DNA from: Prevotella sp. UBA7594
Lineage (GTDB): Bacteria > Bacteroidota > Bacteroidia > Bacteroidales > Bacteroidaceae
Assembly: GCA_002490315.1 (NCBI GenBank)
Contig: DLKG01000007.1
Span: forward strand, 1 to 15,805
Reading direction: 5' to 3'
Length of the DNA stretch: 15,805 nt
Shown one piece after another: positions 1 to 8,483 of this stretch (positions are counted from its first letter, which is position 1; each line of letters opens with the position of its first letter). A program made the translations under genes and the position numbers. The notes beneath the pieces were generated by a model. That model was not told the origin of the DNA, ran no database searches, and saw only the letters and a program-made list of their open reading frames with translations.

Positions 1-45
1 CTTAACTTCTTAACTTCTAAAAACTAAAAAGCAATATACAAAAAA

Positions 46-888
46 ATGGAAAAGATAGCTAATCAGGTTTTCGGCGGAGAGCGTCCTCTCTTCGAAATCC
101 ACAACGTGGAGCTCGACCACGTTCGCATCACCTTCGGTGAATCGGGTATCAAGGAGTGTAGCAACATCGTCTGCCGCAACTGTTATTTCGAGGGTAAGTA
201 CCCGCTGTGGCACGTGAAGAAGTCGGACATACGCAACTGCTATTTTGCGCCCGGCTCACGCTCTGCCATCTGGTACTCCGACGACATGCACATGGAGGAC
301 TGCGTCATTAACGGGCCGAAGTTCTTCCGCGAGATGAAAAACCTATCGCTAAAGAATGTCACCATCAACGATGCCGATGAGACGTTCTGGGGCATCGACG
401 GACTGACGCTGGAGAACGTGGTGCTGCACGATGGCACCTATCCCTTCATGCATTGCCGCAACATACGGGTCGACGGACTGGAGTCGGACGCGAAGTACGT
501 CTTCCAATACTCGCGCGACATAGAGATTCACAACGCGAAGATTGACACTAAGGACTCGTTCTGGGAGGTTGACAACGTGACGGTCTACGATTCCGAGCTC
601 AACGGTGAGTTCCTCGGATGGCACTCGCGTGGACTCAAGCTCGTCAACTGCCACATCTCGGGCGAACAACCGTTGTGCTACGCCACCGACCTCGTGCTCG
701 AAAACTGCACCTTCGACCCTGAGTGCGACCGCGCCTTCGAGTACTCTACTGTTCAGGCCGACATCCGTGGACACATCAAGAGCATAAAGAATCCGGCGTC
801 GGGACGCATCGTTGCCGACAGCATCGGAGAGATTATCCTCGACAAGAACATCAAGCAGCCTGCCAACTGCGAGATTCTCACAAGGTAG
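46..888 (+). CDS. DUF3737 family parallel beta-helix protein
   Basis: A 280-residue protein matching, from memory of the family, the DUF3737 proteins of gut Bacteroidetes and Firmicutes. No biochemical role is established for the family as far as I know. The sequence is built of about ten imperfect repeats of 20-22 residues, each with an aromatic or Trp-containing turn followed by a strand such as DIRNCYF, LTLENVVL, LKLVNCHI or LVLENCTF. That is the pattern of a right-handed parallel beta-helix with stacked Asn/Cys positions. There is no signal peptide or membrane segment, so it is probably cytoplasmic. The ATG at 46 follows an A-rich stretch typical of Bacteroidetes starts. The stop is 5 bp before the next gene and the overlapping sequence TAGGAG serves as that gene's ribosome site, so the two are surely cotranscribed. 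A small-molecule or carbohydrate-related role is possible but unsupported. Confidence 0.85.
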   Translation: MEKIANQVFGGERPLFEIHNVELDHVRITFGESGIKECSNIVCRNCYFEGKYPLWHVKKSDIRNCYFAPGSRSAIWYSDDMHMEDCVINGPKFFREMKNLSLKNVTINDADETFWGIDGLTLENVVLHDGTYPFMHCRNIRVDGLESDAKYVFQYSRDIEIHNAKIDTKDSFWEVDNVTVYDSELNGEFLGWHSRGLKLVNCHISGEQPLCYATDLVLENCTFDPECDRAFEYSTVQADIRGHIKSIKNPASGRIVADSIGEIILDKNIKQPANCEILTR

Positions 889-893
889 GAGTT

Positions 894-2066
894 ATGAAGT
901 ACGATTTCTCTGAACTAATATGCCGCCGCGCCACCGACTCCTACAAGTGGGACTCGGCGCCTTCGGACGACATCATCCCGCTCTGGGTGGCAGACATGGA
1001 CTTCATGACTTACCCCGGCATCACCGAAGCGTTGCAACGGCGTGTGGCACACGGCATCTTCGGCTACACCCGCGTGCCCGACTCCTATTATGAGTCGGTG
1101 TGCCGCTGGTTTGCTGTACGTCACGGCTGGCAGATAAGCAAGGACGACATCATCTACACGTCGGGCGTGGTGCCTGCCATCTCCGCCATCATCAAGGCAC
1201 TCACACTGCCCGGCGACCAGGTGATTGTGCAAGGTCCGGTCTACAACTGCTTCTATTCCTCCATACGCAACAACGGCTGCGAGATGGTGAGCAATTCGCT
1301 CTCTTACAACAAGGAGACGCTGCGCTACGAGATCGACTTCGACGACCTCGACCGCAAGCTGTCGCATGAGCGTGCCCGCCTCTTCCTGCTTTGCAATCCC
1401 CACAATCCCGGCGGACGCGTGTGGAGTAGGGAAGAGCTTATGCGTGTGGCAGAGCTGTGCCGCAAGCATGGCGTGCGCGTCGTCAGCGACGAGATACACT
1501 GCGAGCTGACGCTCTTCGACAACCACTATGTGCCGTTTGGCTCATTGCCCGACGAGCTGTCCTTCGGCTCCATCACCTGCTGCTCGCCATCAAAGGCGTT
1601 CAACACAGCCGGACTGCAGATTGCCAACATCGTCTGCCGCGACGCGGCAGTAAGGGAGCGCATCGATCGCGCCATCAACATCAACGAGGTGTGTGATGTC
1701 AATCCGTTTGGCGTCGTGGCGCTTCAGGCAGCCTACACCGACGGCGGCTACGAATGGCTCTGCGAGCTGCGCCAGTATCTCACAGCCAACTACGAGCTGC
1801 TGCTCCGTTTCTTTGCCGAGCATCTGCCCCAATTGCCCGTCATGCGTATGGAAGGCACCTATCTGGCGTGGGTTGACTGCTCCGCACTCCATGAGCCGTC
1901 GGAGGAGATAGAGGAAAGACTGATGAAGGAAAACCGTGTGTGGGTGAACGCCGGCAGCATGTACGGCAAGGAGGGTAAGCCTTTCATCCGCATAAACATG
2001 GCGTGCCCGCGGGAAAGACTTGAGGAAGGTTTGCGCCGCATTGCAAGAGGACTCGCAGGAAAATAA
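894..2066 (+). CDS. patB: MalY/PatB family PLP-dependent C-S lyase (cystathionine beta-lyase-like)
   Basis: A 390-residue fold-type I PLP enzyme of the aminotransferase class I/II superfamily, MalY/PatB branch. Family members cleave the C-S bond of cystathionine or cysteine conjugates, giving homocysteine or a thiol plus pyruvate and ammonia. Visible landmarks are the N-terminal PLWVADMDF segment (29-37), FGYTR (56-60), CNPHNPGGRVW (167-177), SDEIHCEL (198-205, Asp199 for the PLP pyridine nitrogen), the Schiff-base Lys234 in SPSKAFNTAGLQ, and a C-terminal FIRIN Arg366 expected to bind substrate carboxylate. The length fits the family. The open frame extends upstream to 723, but that part lies inside the DUF3737 gene; the ATG at 894 has an AGGAG just upstream and gives the expected N-terminus. 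It is in an operon with DUF3737 and ends 18 bp before a terminator hairpin. True substrate and direction (lyase or aminotransferase) cannot be read from sequence. Confidence 0.92.
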   Translation: MKYDFSELICRRATDSYKWDSAPSDDIIPLWVADMDFMTYPGITEALQRRVAHGIFGYTRVPDSYYESVCRWFAVRHGWQISKDDIIYTSGVVPAISAIIKALTLPGDQVIVQGPVYNCFYSSIRNNGCEMVSNSLSYNKETLRYEIDFDDLDRKLSHERARLFLLCNPHNPGGRVWSREELMRVAELCRKHGVRVVSDEIHCELTLFDNHYVPFGSLPDELSFGSITCCSPSKAFNTAGLQIANIVCRDAAVRERIDRAININEVCDVNPFGVVALQAAYTDGGYEWLCELRQYLTANYELLLRFFAEHLPQLPVMRMEGTYLAWVDCSALHEPSEEIEERLMKENRVWVNAGSMYGKEGKPFIRINMACPRERLEEGLRRIARGLAGK

Positions 2067-2084
2067 AGACGCATATACAACAAC

Positions 2085-2139
2085 GAGGATGTGCCAAAAA
2101 GGAAGTTGATGGTAGTAACTTCCGTTTTGACACATCCTC
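2085..2139. terminator. Shared hairpin terminator between convergent genes
   Basis: A long interrupted stem lies between the convergent C-S lyase (+) and lipoprotein (-) genes. The outer arm GAGGATGTG (2085-2093) pairs with CACATCCTC (2131-2139), AAAA with TTTT, and the inner GGAAGTT with AACTTCC. On + it is followed by GTGTTATTTTACTC, a moderate T-rich tract; on - it is followed by GTTGTTG. It probably terminates both transcripts, better on +. Confidence 0.75.
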
Positions 2140-2169
2140 GTGTTATTTTACTCTTACTCTATAGGGCGA

Positions 2170-2805
2170 TTATTGGAATGAGCCGCTCAGACTCTTTGCG
2201 TTGCTGAAATTAAGCGAGAGATTGTGGTCGAACAGATTTCTCTTTGTCTTGATGGCATCCCAGTTCTTGCCTGACAGCACCGCGGATGCTATTGAACCAT
2301 TGAGCGAGAATCTTTCCCAACTGTTCTCCTTTGAGTTGTTCTTGACGTCAACATCCCAGAAAACACATGTGGCGATCTTGTCGCTCTCGCCAAGCGTAAC
2401 GTCGCTCTTGGCAGTTGCCGACAATTTGTAGTCCATCGTGACTGGGAACGATGTGAGCGTGTATTTGTTGAACTTGAACACGCGCAGCTTGGTGCCGGTA
2501 TTGCTGATGGCATTAAGCATCATGTCCTTGCCGGTTTGGTTCAGATTGCCGAAGCTCATTGTGGCATTCTCTTCCGTGTTTGATGTGGTAAGCGTGGTTT
2601 GGTTGCCGGTATTGTCGGTCACTACCACGTCGAAATAGTTGAGCACATTCTCAGGAATGTACAAACATGCTTGCATTTCAACGGCTGTTGCATTGTCCTT
2701 CTTAGGAACTACGGGGTCGTCATTATCGCTGCCACATGACGTTACGAACATTGTCGCTACGCATGAAAGAAGCATCATGCAGAGAAATAAAGATAATTTT
2801 TTCAT
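2170..2805 (-). CDS. Hypothetical lipoprotein (signal peptidase II type)
   Basis: A 211-residue protein of no family I recognise. It starts MKKLSLF followed by a hydrophobic core and the lipobox VTSC, with Cys24 as the predicted lipidation site. Directly after the Cys comes GSDNDD, resembling the acidic lipoprotein export signal that sends Bacteroidetes lipoproteins to the outer cell surface. The mature part (about 187 residues) is rich in Thr, Ser, Asn and Lys with alternating hydrophobic positions, suggesting a beta-rich fold, and has no Cys pair or catalytic motif I can name. A consensus promoter lies about 50 bp upstream, and it is monocistronic between that promoter and the convergent terminator. 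Surface adhesion or binding would be a guess. Confidence 0.8.
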   Translation of the reverse strand: MKKLSLFLCMMLLSCVATMFVTSCGSDNDDPVVPKKDNATAVEMQACLYIPENVLNYFDVVVTDNTGNQTTLTTSNTEENATMSFGNLNQTGKDMMLNAISNTGTKLRVFKFNKYTLTSFPVTMDYKLSATAKSDVTLGESDKIATCVFWDVDVKNNSKENSWERFSLNGSIASAVLSGKNWDAIKTKRNLFDHNLSLNFSNAKSLSGSFQ

Positions 2806-2852
2806 TGCTACTTTTTGTTTTTATTTAATAATCAATTTTTCTGTCGTAGCTA

Positions 2853-2883
2853 CAAAGGTAGGCAAATTTATTTGTTGTGCAAA
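2853..2883 (-). promoter_or_regulatory. Bacteroidetes-type promoter of the lipoprotein gene
   Basis: Read on the - strand: TTTG (2883-2880), a 19-bp spacer, then TACCTTTG (2860-2853). This is an exact match to the Bacteroidetes consensus TTTG-N19-TAnnTTTG. The start point would fall near 2846, giving a leader of about 40 nt. Confidence 0.85.
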
Positions 2884-3036
2884 CTAAAGATCCCTAAAAG
2901 TATGTAATATATTACAAACATTTATTTAATGACATTTTTTACTATTGGCTATCACTCGGTTCTGCCCATTTTTTCTTAAATCCGAAACTACAGTCCATAT
3001 AATATTAGCGCTACTTGCTGCGGAGTATGCCCCCAC

Positions 3037-3088
3037 AAAAAAATCGTGGCGTACAGAAAATGCGTTGTTGCATTTTTTGTACGCCACG
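3037..3088 (-). terminator. Rho-independent terminator of metG
   Basis: The arms CGTGGCGTAC (3045-3054) and GTACGCCACG (3079-3088) pair perfectly, and the stem continues through a near-complementary AT-rich part (about 19 bp total) with a short loop. On the - strand the stem is followed by seven T (3043-3037). It lies about 65 bp after the metG stop. Confidence 0.9.
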
Positions 3089-3154
3089 AGTTGCGTTTAG
3101 AACTTCCGCGTGTCCACTGGAGTTATAATGGAGAGAGCGGTGTGTTCTGTGTTT

Positions 3155-5221
3155 TTATCCCACCTGCGAGCCCGGCTTCACTTCGTCGTGTACGCCGGTC
3201 ACGTGGAGCGAACCGTCGAAGTTGACGGCTGAGAGAATCATGCCTTGGCTCTCGATGCCCATCATCTTGCGCGGTGCGAAGTTGGCAACGAAGAGCACGT
3301 CTTTGCCCACGAGCTGCTCCGGCTCGTAGTAGGCGGCGATGCCTGAGAGAATGGTGCGGTCCTGACCGGAGCCGTCGTCGATGGTGAACTGCAGGAGCTT
3401 CTTCGACTTCTTCACCTTCTGGCAGTCCTTGATGTGGCCCACGCGGATGTCGAGCTTCTCGAATGTCTCGAAGTCAACGTTCTCCTTCACTGGGGCAGCC
3501 ACGTAGTTGGCAGCCTCGTTGGCCTTCTTCGTGTCCTCGAGCTTCTTGAGCTGTGCCTCGATGGCAGCGTCCTCGATCTTCTCGAAGAGTAGGGCAGGAG
3601 TGCCGAGCTGGTGGCCGGGCTTGAGCAGTTCGGTAGAGCCGAGCTGTGCCCAGTCGCTCTCCTCGATGTTGAGCATCTCGCGCAGTTTCTTCGAGCTGAA
3701 CGGCAGGAACGGCTCAAAGGCTATCTCGAGGTTTGCCACGAGCTGCAGAGAGATGTAGAGAATGGTCTTCACGCGCTCCATGTCGGTCTTGGCTACGTGC
3801 CACGGCTCGCAGTCGGTGATGTACTTGTTGCCGATGCGTGCGAGGTTCATAGCCTCCTTCTGTGCGTCGCGGAACTTGAACACGTCCAAGAGCGACTCCA
3901 CCTTCTGCTTCACGTCCTTGAACTCCTCTATCGCCTTGCGGTCGATGTCCTGAAGCTCGCCGCACTCAGGCACGATGCCGTTGAAATACTTCTTGGTGAG
4001 CTGCAAGGCGCGGTTCACGAAGTTGCCGTAGACAGCCACAAGCTCGTTGTTGTTGCGGTCCTGGAAGTCCTTCCATGTGAAGTTGTTGTCCTTGGTCTCC
4101 GGAGCGTTGGCAGTGAGCACGTAGCGCAGCACGTCCTGCTTGCCGGGGAAGTCCTGGAGATATTCATGGAGCCACACAGCCCAGTTGCGCGATGTGGAGA
4201 TCTTGTCGTTCTCAAGGTTGAGGAACTCGTTGGCAGGCACGTTGTCGGGCAGGATGTAGCCGCCGTGTGCCTTGAGCATGGTCGGGAACACAATGCAGTG
4301 GAACACGATGTTGTCCTTGCCGATGAAGTGGATGAGGCGCGATGACGGGTCTTGCCACCACTTCTGCCATGTGCCCCACTTCTCGGGATGAGCGTCGCAG
4401 AGCTCCTTGGTGTTGGAGATGTAGCCGATGGGCGCGTCAAACCATACGTAGAGCACCTTTCCCTCGGCTCCCTCAACGGGCACGGGGATGCCCCAGTCGA
4501 GGTCGCGCGTCATGGCACGCGGCTGCAGATCCATGTCGAGCCACGACTTGCACTGACCGTACACGTTGGGGCGCCACTCCTTGTGCTCCTCGAGAATCCA
4601 TTTCTTGAGCCAGTCCTGATAGCGGTTGAGCGGCAGGTACCAGTTCTTCGTGGCCTTCTTGATGAGTCCGTGGCCCGGGTTGTTCTTGTTGGTCGGGTTG
4701 ATGAGCTCGTCGGGCGAGAGCGTGGCGCCGCACTTCTCGCACTGGTCGCCATAGGCACCCTCGGCGCCACAGCGCGGGCATGTGCCGACGATGTTGCGGT
4801 CGGTGAGGAACTCGCCCGTCACCTCGTCGCAGAACTGCTCTTCCACCTTCTCCACCAGCTCGCCCTTGTCGTAGAGCGTGCGGAAGAAGTCGGAGGCGAA
4901 CTTGTTGTGCGTCTTCGACGTGGTGCGGCTGTAGACATCAAATGAGATGCCGAAGTCCTCGAACGATTTCTTTATGAGGTTGTGGTAGCGGTCGACCACC
5001 TCCTGAACGGTGATGCCCTCCTTGCGGGCGCGGATGGTCACGGGCACGCCGTGCTCGTCGCTACCGCCGATGAACATCACTTCCTGCTTCTTCAGGCGCA
5101 GATAGCGCACGTAGATGTCGGCAGGAACATACACTCCAGCCAAGTGGCCGATGTGCACGCCACCGTTGGCATACGGCAGAGCCGCCGTGACGGTGGTGCG
5201 TTTGAATTTGTTTTCTTCCAT
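3155..5221 (-). CDS. metG: Methionyl-tRNA synthetase
   Basis: A 688-residue class I synthetase that charges tRNA-Met with methionine using ATP in the cytoplasm. Order of parts: the HIGH motif (HIGH, 23-26, in [10 protein letters not shown]), a zinc knuckle with Cys148, Cys151, Cys161 and Cys164, the KMSKS-equivalent KISTS (340-344), the helical anticodon-binding domain (about 375-550), a Lys/Glu-rich linker, and a C-terminal Arc1p/EMAP-type tRNA-binding domain (about 584-688, FEKLDIRVG and MMGIESQGM) that normally mediates dimerisation. The length matches the dimeric type of synthetase. The frame opens at a TTG at 5257, but that lies on the promoter's -7 box, so I chose the ATG at 5221, which gives [20 protein letters not shown] as in relatives. 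Monocistronic with its own terminator. Confidence 0.97.
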   Translation of the reverse strand: MEENKFKRTTVTAALPYANGGVHIGHLAGVYVPADIYVRYLRLKKQEVMFIGGSDEHGVPVTIRARKEGITVQEVVDRYHNLIKKSFEDFGISFDVYSRTTSKTHNKFASDFFRTLYDKGELVEKVEEQFCDEVTGEFLTDRNIVGTCPRCGAEGAYGDQCEKCGATLSPDELINPTNKNNPGHGLIKKATKNWYLPLNRYQDWLKKWILEEHKEWRPNVYGQCKSWLDMDLQPRAMTRDLDWGIPVPVEGAEGKVLYVWFDAPIGYISNTKELCDAHPEKWGTWQKWWQDPSSRLIHFIGKDNIVFHCIVFPTMLKAHGGYILPDNVPANEFLNLENDKISTSRNWAVWLHEYLQDFPGKQDVLRYVLTANAPETKDNNFTWKDFQDRNNNELVAVYGNFVNRALQLTKKYFNGIVPECGELQDIDRKAIEEFKDVKQKVESLLDVFKFRDAQKEAMNLARIGNKYITDCEPWHVAKTDMERVKTILYISLQLVANLEIAFEPFLPFSSKKLREMLNIEESDWAQLGSTELLKPGHQLGTPALLFEKIEDAAIEAQLKKLEDTKKANEAANYVAAPVKENVDFETFEKLDIRVGHIKDCQKVKKSKKLLQFTIDDGSGQDRTILSGIAAYYEPEQLVGKDVLFVANFAPRKMMGIESQGMILSAVNFDGSLHVTGVHDEVKPGSQVG

Positions 5222-5254
5222 TATATATAATGTGATTTTTTTGTTTTCCAACTG

Positions 5255-5262
5255 CAAAGGTA
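5255..5262 (-). promoter_or_regulatory. Probable -7 box of the metG promoter
   Basis: The - strand reads TACCTTTG, an exact -7 element, about 35 bp before the metG ATG. A TTTG at the usual 19-20 bp upstream is missing (the sequence there is ATCA), so this is a partial match. Confidence 0.6.
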
Positions 5263-5367
5263 GTGAAAAATCAGTAATTTGTGATATATTATTCTACTAT
5301 GTGTGAGTTTTATTTTAAAGATAATGCTCTGTTCCGTGATAAATTATTACTTCTATCAGTTGTAAAT

Positions 5368-5401
5368 AAAAAAGGATGGTCTCCTTTTGTGGAAACCATC
5401 C
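5368..5401 (-). terminator. Terminator of tRNA-Gln (and tyrS read-through)
   Basis: GGATGGT (5374-5380) pairs with ACCATCC (5395-5401), with further A/T pairing around the loop and outside. On the - strand the stem is followed by six T (5373-5368). It lies 8 bp after the tRNA 3' end. The + strand side also ends in TTTT, so it may act weakly both ways. Confidence 0.85.
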
Positions 5402-5408
5402 TTTTCAG

Positions 5409-5479
5409 TTGTCCTAGGCGGATTCGAACCACCACAAACAGAACCAAAACCTGTTGTGCTACCATTACACCATAGGACA
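5409..5479 (-). tRNA. tRNA-Gln (anticodon TTG)
   Basis: A 71-nt cloverleaf on the - strand. The acceptor stem TGTCCTA (5479-5473) pairs with TAGGACA (5416-5410), with discriminator A at 5409. The D arm contains GGTGTAATGGTAGC. The anticodon stem ACAGG/TCTGT encloses the loop TTTTGGT with anticodon TTG, reading CAA (and CAG by wobble) for glutamine. The T arm is GGTGG-TTCGAAT-CCGCC. CCA is not encoded. It has its own promoter and terminator. Confidence 0.96.
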
Positions 5480-5488
5480 ATGCGACTG

Positions 5489-5520
5489 CAAAGGTAATGA
5501 AAAATATCTTTGCAGCCAAA
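5489..5520 (-). promoter_or_regulatory. Promoter of tRNA-Gln
   Basis: On the - strand: TTTG (5520-5517), a 20-bp spacer, then TACCTTTG (5496-5489). The -7 box ends 9 bp before the mature tRNA 5' end, so the primary transcript has a very short leader. It sits in the 54-bp gap after the tyrS stop. Confidence 0.75.
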
Positions 5521-5533
5521 TATTTTCTTGCTA

Positions 5534-6835
5534 TTATTTAACCGTAATCAAATAATAGTTCTTTTTTCCGCGCTGCACGAGGAGATATTTGCCGTCAATG
5601 AGGTCGTCGGCAGTCACCACGCGGTCGAAAGCAGGGAGCTTCTCCTTGTTGAGCGACACGCCACCGCCCTGCACGAGCTTGCGCATCTCGCCCTTCGACG
5701 CAAAAATCTTCACGTCGTCGCGAGTGAAGAGGTCGACAGCCGGTTGTCCGAGCTGGTCCTTGGCGAGAGTGAAGTGGGGCACGCCCTCGAAGATGGAGAG
5801 CAGAGTAGCCTCGTCGAACTTCTGGAGTGTTTCCTTCGTTCCCTTGCCGAAGAGGATGCTCGAAGCCTCCTGAGCCATCTCGAGATCCTCGCGCGAGTGA
5901 ACCATTGTTGTCACCTCTTCAGCCAGACGCTTCTGCAGGATGCGGCGACCCGGATCCTCCGAGTGCTCTGCGATGAGAGCGTCGATAGTAGCCTTGTCGA
6001 GGTCGGTGAATATCTTGATGTACTTCTCTGCCTCGGCGTCGCTGACGTTGAGCCAGAACTGATAGAAGGCGTATGGAGTGGTGCGCTTCGGGTCGAGCCA
6101 GACGTTGCCGCTCTCGGTCTTGCCGAACTTCTTGCCGTCGCTCTTCGTGATGAGCGGGCAGGTGAGGCAGAAAGCTTCAGCCTCATTGCCAAGAGTGCGG
6201 CGGATAAGCTCCGTGCCGGTGGTCATGTTGCCCCACTGGTCGTTGCCGCCGAGTTGCAGGCGCACGCCGTAGTGCTGGTATTGGTAGAGGAAGTCGTAGC
6301 CCTGGAGAAGCTGGTAGGTGAACTCGGTGAACGAGAGGCCGTCGCGTGCTTCGCCGTTGAGACGCTTCTGCACGGAGTCCTTCGCCATCATGTAGTTGAC
6401 GGTGATGTGCTTGCCCACTTCGCGAGCGAAGTCGAGGAAGGTGAAATTCTTCATCCAGTCGTAGTTGTTGACAAGCTCCGCCTTGTTAGGCTCGGTGCCG
6501 TCGAAGTCGAGGAACTTTGCCACCTGCTTCTTTATTGCCTCCTGGTTGTGGTAGAGAGTCTCCGAGTCGAGCAGGTTGCGCTCCTGGCTCTTGCCAGAGG
6601 GGTCGCCGATCATGCCCGTGGCACCGCCGACAAGCAGATAGGGCTTGTGGCCGCAACGCTGGAGATGGCGCAGCATCATGATGCCGCAGAGGTGACCGAT
6701 GTGGAGAGAGTCGGCTGTGGGGTCGGTGCCCAAATACGCAGACACCATGTGGGTGTTGAGATATTCCTCAGTACCCGGCATAATCTGCGCGAGCATGCCG
6801 CGCCAGCGCAGTTCTTCAACGAAATTTTTTGCCAT
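5534..6835 (-). CDS. tyrS: Tyrosyl-tRNA synthetase
   Basis: A 433-residue class I synthetase that charges tRNA-Tyr. The HIGH motif is HIGH (45-48, in [10 protein letters not shown]), the GGNDQWGN segment at 196-203 belongs to the catalytic fold, and the KMSKS equivalent is KFGKT (236-240), typical of the TyrRS form with KFGKS-like loops. The last 70 or so residues form an S4-like RNA-binding domain ([19 protein letters not shown]). Length is normal and the ATG at 6835 gives the expected N-terminus. It lies 121 bp after yidD and I find no promoter in that gap, so it may be expressed by read-through from the metK-yidD block. No terminator follows it before tRNA-Gln. Confidence 0.97.
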   Translation of the reverse strand: MAKNFVEELRWRGMLAQIMPGTEEYLNTHMVSAYLGTDPTADSLHIGHLCGIMMLRHLQRCGHKPYLLVGGATGMIGDPSGKSQERNLLDSETLYHNQEAIKKQVAKFLDFDGTEPNKAELVNNYDWMKNFTFLDFAREVGKHITVNYMMAKDSVQKRLNGEARDGLSFTEFTYQLLQGYDFLYQYQHYGVRLQLGGNDQWGNMTTGTELIRRTLGNEAEAFCLTCPLITKSDGKKFGKTESGNVWLDPKRTTPYAFYQFWLNVSDAEAEKYIKIFTDLDKATIDALIAEHSEDPGRRILQKRLAEEVTTMVHSREDLEMAQEASSILFGKGTKETLQKFDEATLLSIFEGVPHFTLAKDQLGQPAVDLFTRDDVKIFASKGEMRKLVQGGGVSLNKEKLPAFDRVVTADDLIDGKYLLVQRGKKNYYLITVK

Positions 6836-6870
6836 TGTTATAGTTGTTGGTAATTGATTCTTGTGACAGG

Positions 6871-6903
6871 CCTTTATGAGGCTTCTTGAGCCTTTCTAAG
6901 CCT
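6871..6903. repeat. Clustered AGGCT/AGCCT hairpin repeats upstream of tyrS
   Basis: In the yidD-tyrS gap the motif GCCTT and its complement recur several times within about 40 bp. AGGCTT (6879-6884) can pair with AAGCCT (6898-6903) or with the nearer GAGCCT. No T-run follows on the - strand. It could be a weak terminator, an mRNA processing site, or just a repeat-like remnant. Confidence 0.35.
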
Positions 6904-6956
6904 TTTTCCCCTTGGAGAGCTTTCTGAATTCTAACTCCAAACTCCTTGTTCCTTTT

Positions 6957-7253
6957 TCATGGGACGGGGTCGTATCCCGATCCGCCCCACGGATTGCATC
7001 TTAGGATGCGCCATACGGCGAGAGCCATGCCCTTGAAGAAACCGTGCTTTAGCAGGGCTTGACGGGCATATTCGGAGCACGTGGGCTGAAAGCGGCAGGA
7101 GGCGGGGGTGTAGGGCGTGATGAACTTCTGATAGAAGCGTATTGGCTGCACTGTCAGCCAGGCGAGGGCATGCGATAGCCAGTGGAGTGCGCGCGGAACC
7201 AATCGCAGGGCGCGTTTGGCTGTGCCGGTAGAGTCGGTTGTCGTGGGCATCAT
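6957..7253 (-). CDS. yidD: Membrane protein insertion efficiency factor YidD
   Basis: A 98-residue protein with the full YidD signature: [20 protein letters not shown] (40-59), [12 protein letters not shown] (60-71) and [14 protein letters not shown] (85-98), with Cys53, Cys59 and Cys86. The family assists insertion of membrane proteins by the YidC/Sec pathway at the inner membrane. The amphipathic N-terminal part (about 20-38) fits membrane association. The start codon ATGATG overlaps the rnpA stop (ATGA), the usual coupled rnpA-yidD arrangement; either of the two adjacent ATG codons (7253 or 7250) could be used. The frame extends further upstream, but that portion lies inside rnpA and is not family-like. 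Confidence 0.95.
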   Translation of the reverse strand: MMPTTTDSTGTAKRALRLVPRALHWLSHALAWLTVQPIRFYQKFITPYTPASCRFQPTCSEYARQALLKHGFFKGMALAVWRILRCNPWGGSGYDPVP

Positions 7254-7663
7254 TCGGCAGGTGTTAGTTTCTCGCCCATCCTGCTGAGCAGCTTCGTCAT
7301 GCGCTCCTCCACCTCGGCTGTGGGGAGAAGTTGGTCGGCGGTCCAGATGAAGCACATCGACACAATGATGTCGCCGCGCCGCGTGAGCGTTTCCTGAAGG
7401 ATGCGCTTGTTGAGGCGATAGGCTTCGCGTACCTGGCGCTTTATCCGGTTGCGCTTCACGGCACGCTTGAAGAAACGTTTCGGTACGCTGACCATCATCT
7501 GTGCCATCGGCTCACGACTGTCCTCGCTTCTCTCCTCCGCCATGTAGACGACGCGCAGCGGTGAGGCGGTCATGGCCTTGGCGCCGCCGCCCCGGAAGAG
7601 GCGGTCGATTTGCTTCTTGCTGTTGATGCGCTCCGATTGCGGGAGAGAGAAAGATGCTGTCAT
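7250..7663 (-). CDS. rnpA: Ribonuclease P protein component
   Basis: A 137-residue basic protein, the protein subunit of RNase P, which matures tRNA 5' ends together with the catalytic RNA. The conserved RNR motif is [15 protein letters not shown] (66-80), preceded by [11 protein letters not shown] and an N-terminal region with the [13 protein letters not shown] segment typical of RnpA starts. Slightly longer than the 115-125 residues common elsewhere, mostly from an insertion near residues 42-54 ([13 protein letters not shown]). It overlaps yidD by 4 nt and starts 24 bp after hemD, so it is in the same transcript. Confidence 0.95.
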   Translation of the reverse strand: MTASFSLPQSERINSKKQIDRLFRGGGAKAMTASPLRVVYMAEERSEDSREPMAQMMVSVPKRFFKRAVKRNRIKRQVREAYRLNKRILQETLTRRGDIIVSMCFIWTADQLLPTAEVEERMTKLLSRMGEKLTPAE

Positions 7664-7687
7664 GTTGTTGTCGTATGGATGGAATTC

Positions 7688-8434
7688 TTACTTGTTGTTC
7701 TCGAGATACCAACGCAGGGCTCCCGTCATTGATGGGTGCTCCTTGGTGGGCGCTTCGAGGTCGAGGCGGTAGCCTTCGTCGGTGACGGCTTTCGCCGTGG
7801 CTGGACCGAAGGTGGCTATGCGCACGTCGTCCTGCTTGAAACCGGGGAAGTTCTTTGTGAAAGCCTTTATGCCGGAGGGGCTGAAGAAGACGAGCATGTC
7901 GCAGTCGAACTTGGCTGCTTCTTCCTCCGTGAAGTCATTGCTGACTGTGCGGAACATGATACACTCCTTATGGTTGAGCTTCTTGGCGTTGAGGAGCTGC
8001 TCCACGTCGTTGTTGTGGACGTTGCTCAGCGGCACGAGATATTTCTCTCCCTTGTGCTTCACCATGGTCGGGATGAGGGAGTCGATTTTGCCGGTGTTGC
8101 CGAAGAACACCTTGCGCTTGCGGTACTGCACATACTTTTGGATATAGAGAGCGATGGTTTCCGTCACGCAGAAGTACTTCATGTCCTCGGGAATAGTGAT
8201 GCGCATCTCCTTGGCGAGCGTGAAGTAGTTGTCGATGGCGTGGCGCGACGTGAATACAACGGCTGTGAAGTCGAGCAGGTTAATCTTCTGCTGTCTGAAT
8301 TCTTTCGGACTGAGTCCTTCCACTTTGATAAAGGGGCGAAATACGAGTTCTACGCCGAAGTCTCGGGCAATGTCGAAATAAGGCGACTTTTCGCTTGACG
8401 GTTCCGGCTGGGATATCAGAATCTTCTTAATCAT
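7688..8434 (-). CDS. hemD: Uroporphyrinogen-III synthase family protein
   Basis: A 248-residue protein of the HemD family, which cyclises hydroxymethylbilane to uroporphyrinogen III, the branch point to haem, sirohaem and cobalamin. The two-domain pattern is visible: ILISQP at the N-terminus, AVVFTSRHAIDNYF (58-71) closing the first half, LVFFSPSGIKAF (181-192) and IATFGPATAKAV (206-217) in the second. Length is normal. No other haem-pathway gene is in the window; the neighbours are DUF4271, rnpA and yidD, a grouping I recall as common in Bacteroidales. HemD sequences diverge strongly, so family membership is clear but retained catalysis is not. Confidence 0.88.
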   Translation of the reverse strand: MIKKILISQPEPSSEKSPYFDIARDFGVELVFRPFIKVEGLSPKEFRQQKINLLDFTAVVFTSRHAIDNYFTLAKEMRITIPEDMKYFCVTETIALYIQKYVQYRKRKVFFGNTGKIDSLIPTMVKHKGEKYLVPLSNVHNNDVEQLLNAKKLNHKECIMFRTVSNDFTEEEAAKFDCDMLVFFSPSGIKAFTKNFPGFKQDDVRIATFGPATAKAVTDEGYRLDLEAPTKEHPSMTGALRWYLENNK

Positions 8435-8483
8435 ATTCCTTTTGTATCTATATCTTAGAATATATGTGAGTATATGTTTTTAT

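Larger units (their letters stand above)
2806..3154. other. Intergenic region between lipoprotein and metG
   Basis: A 349-bp AT-rich stretch without a gene. It holds the lipoprotein promoter (2853-2883) and the metG terminator (3037-3088). In the 150 bp between them I see only AT-rich sequence with no ORF, repeat or clear promoter on either strand. Confidence 0.6.

Noticed and set aside
723..893. N-terminal extension of the C-S lyase frame
   Set aside because: It lies within the DUF3737 coding region, is Arg/His-rich and unlike the family; the ATG at 894 has a good ribosome site.
5505..5512. TATCTTTG on + as a promoter -7 box
   Set aside because: No TTTG lies 19-20 bp upstream and no + gene follows; the real promoter here is on -.
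5510..6853. A 447-codon open frame on + across tyrS
   Set aside because: It is the antisense shadow of tyrS, which has full synthetase motifs on -; the + frame shows Leu/Val/Glu-biased sequence with no family features.
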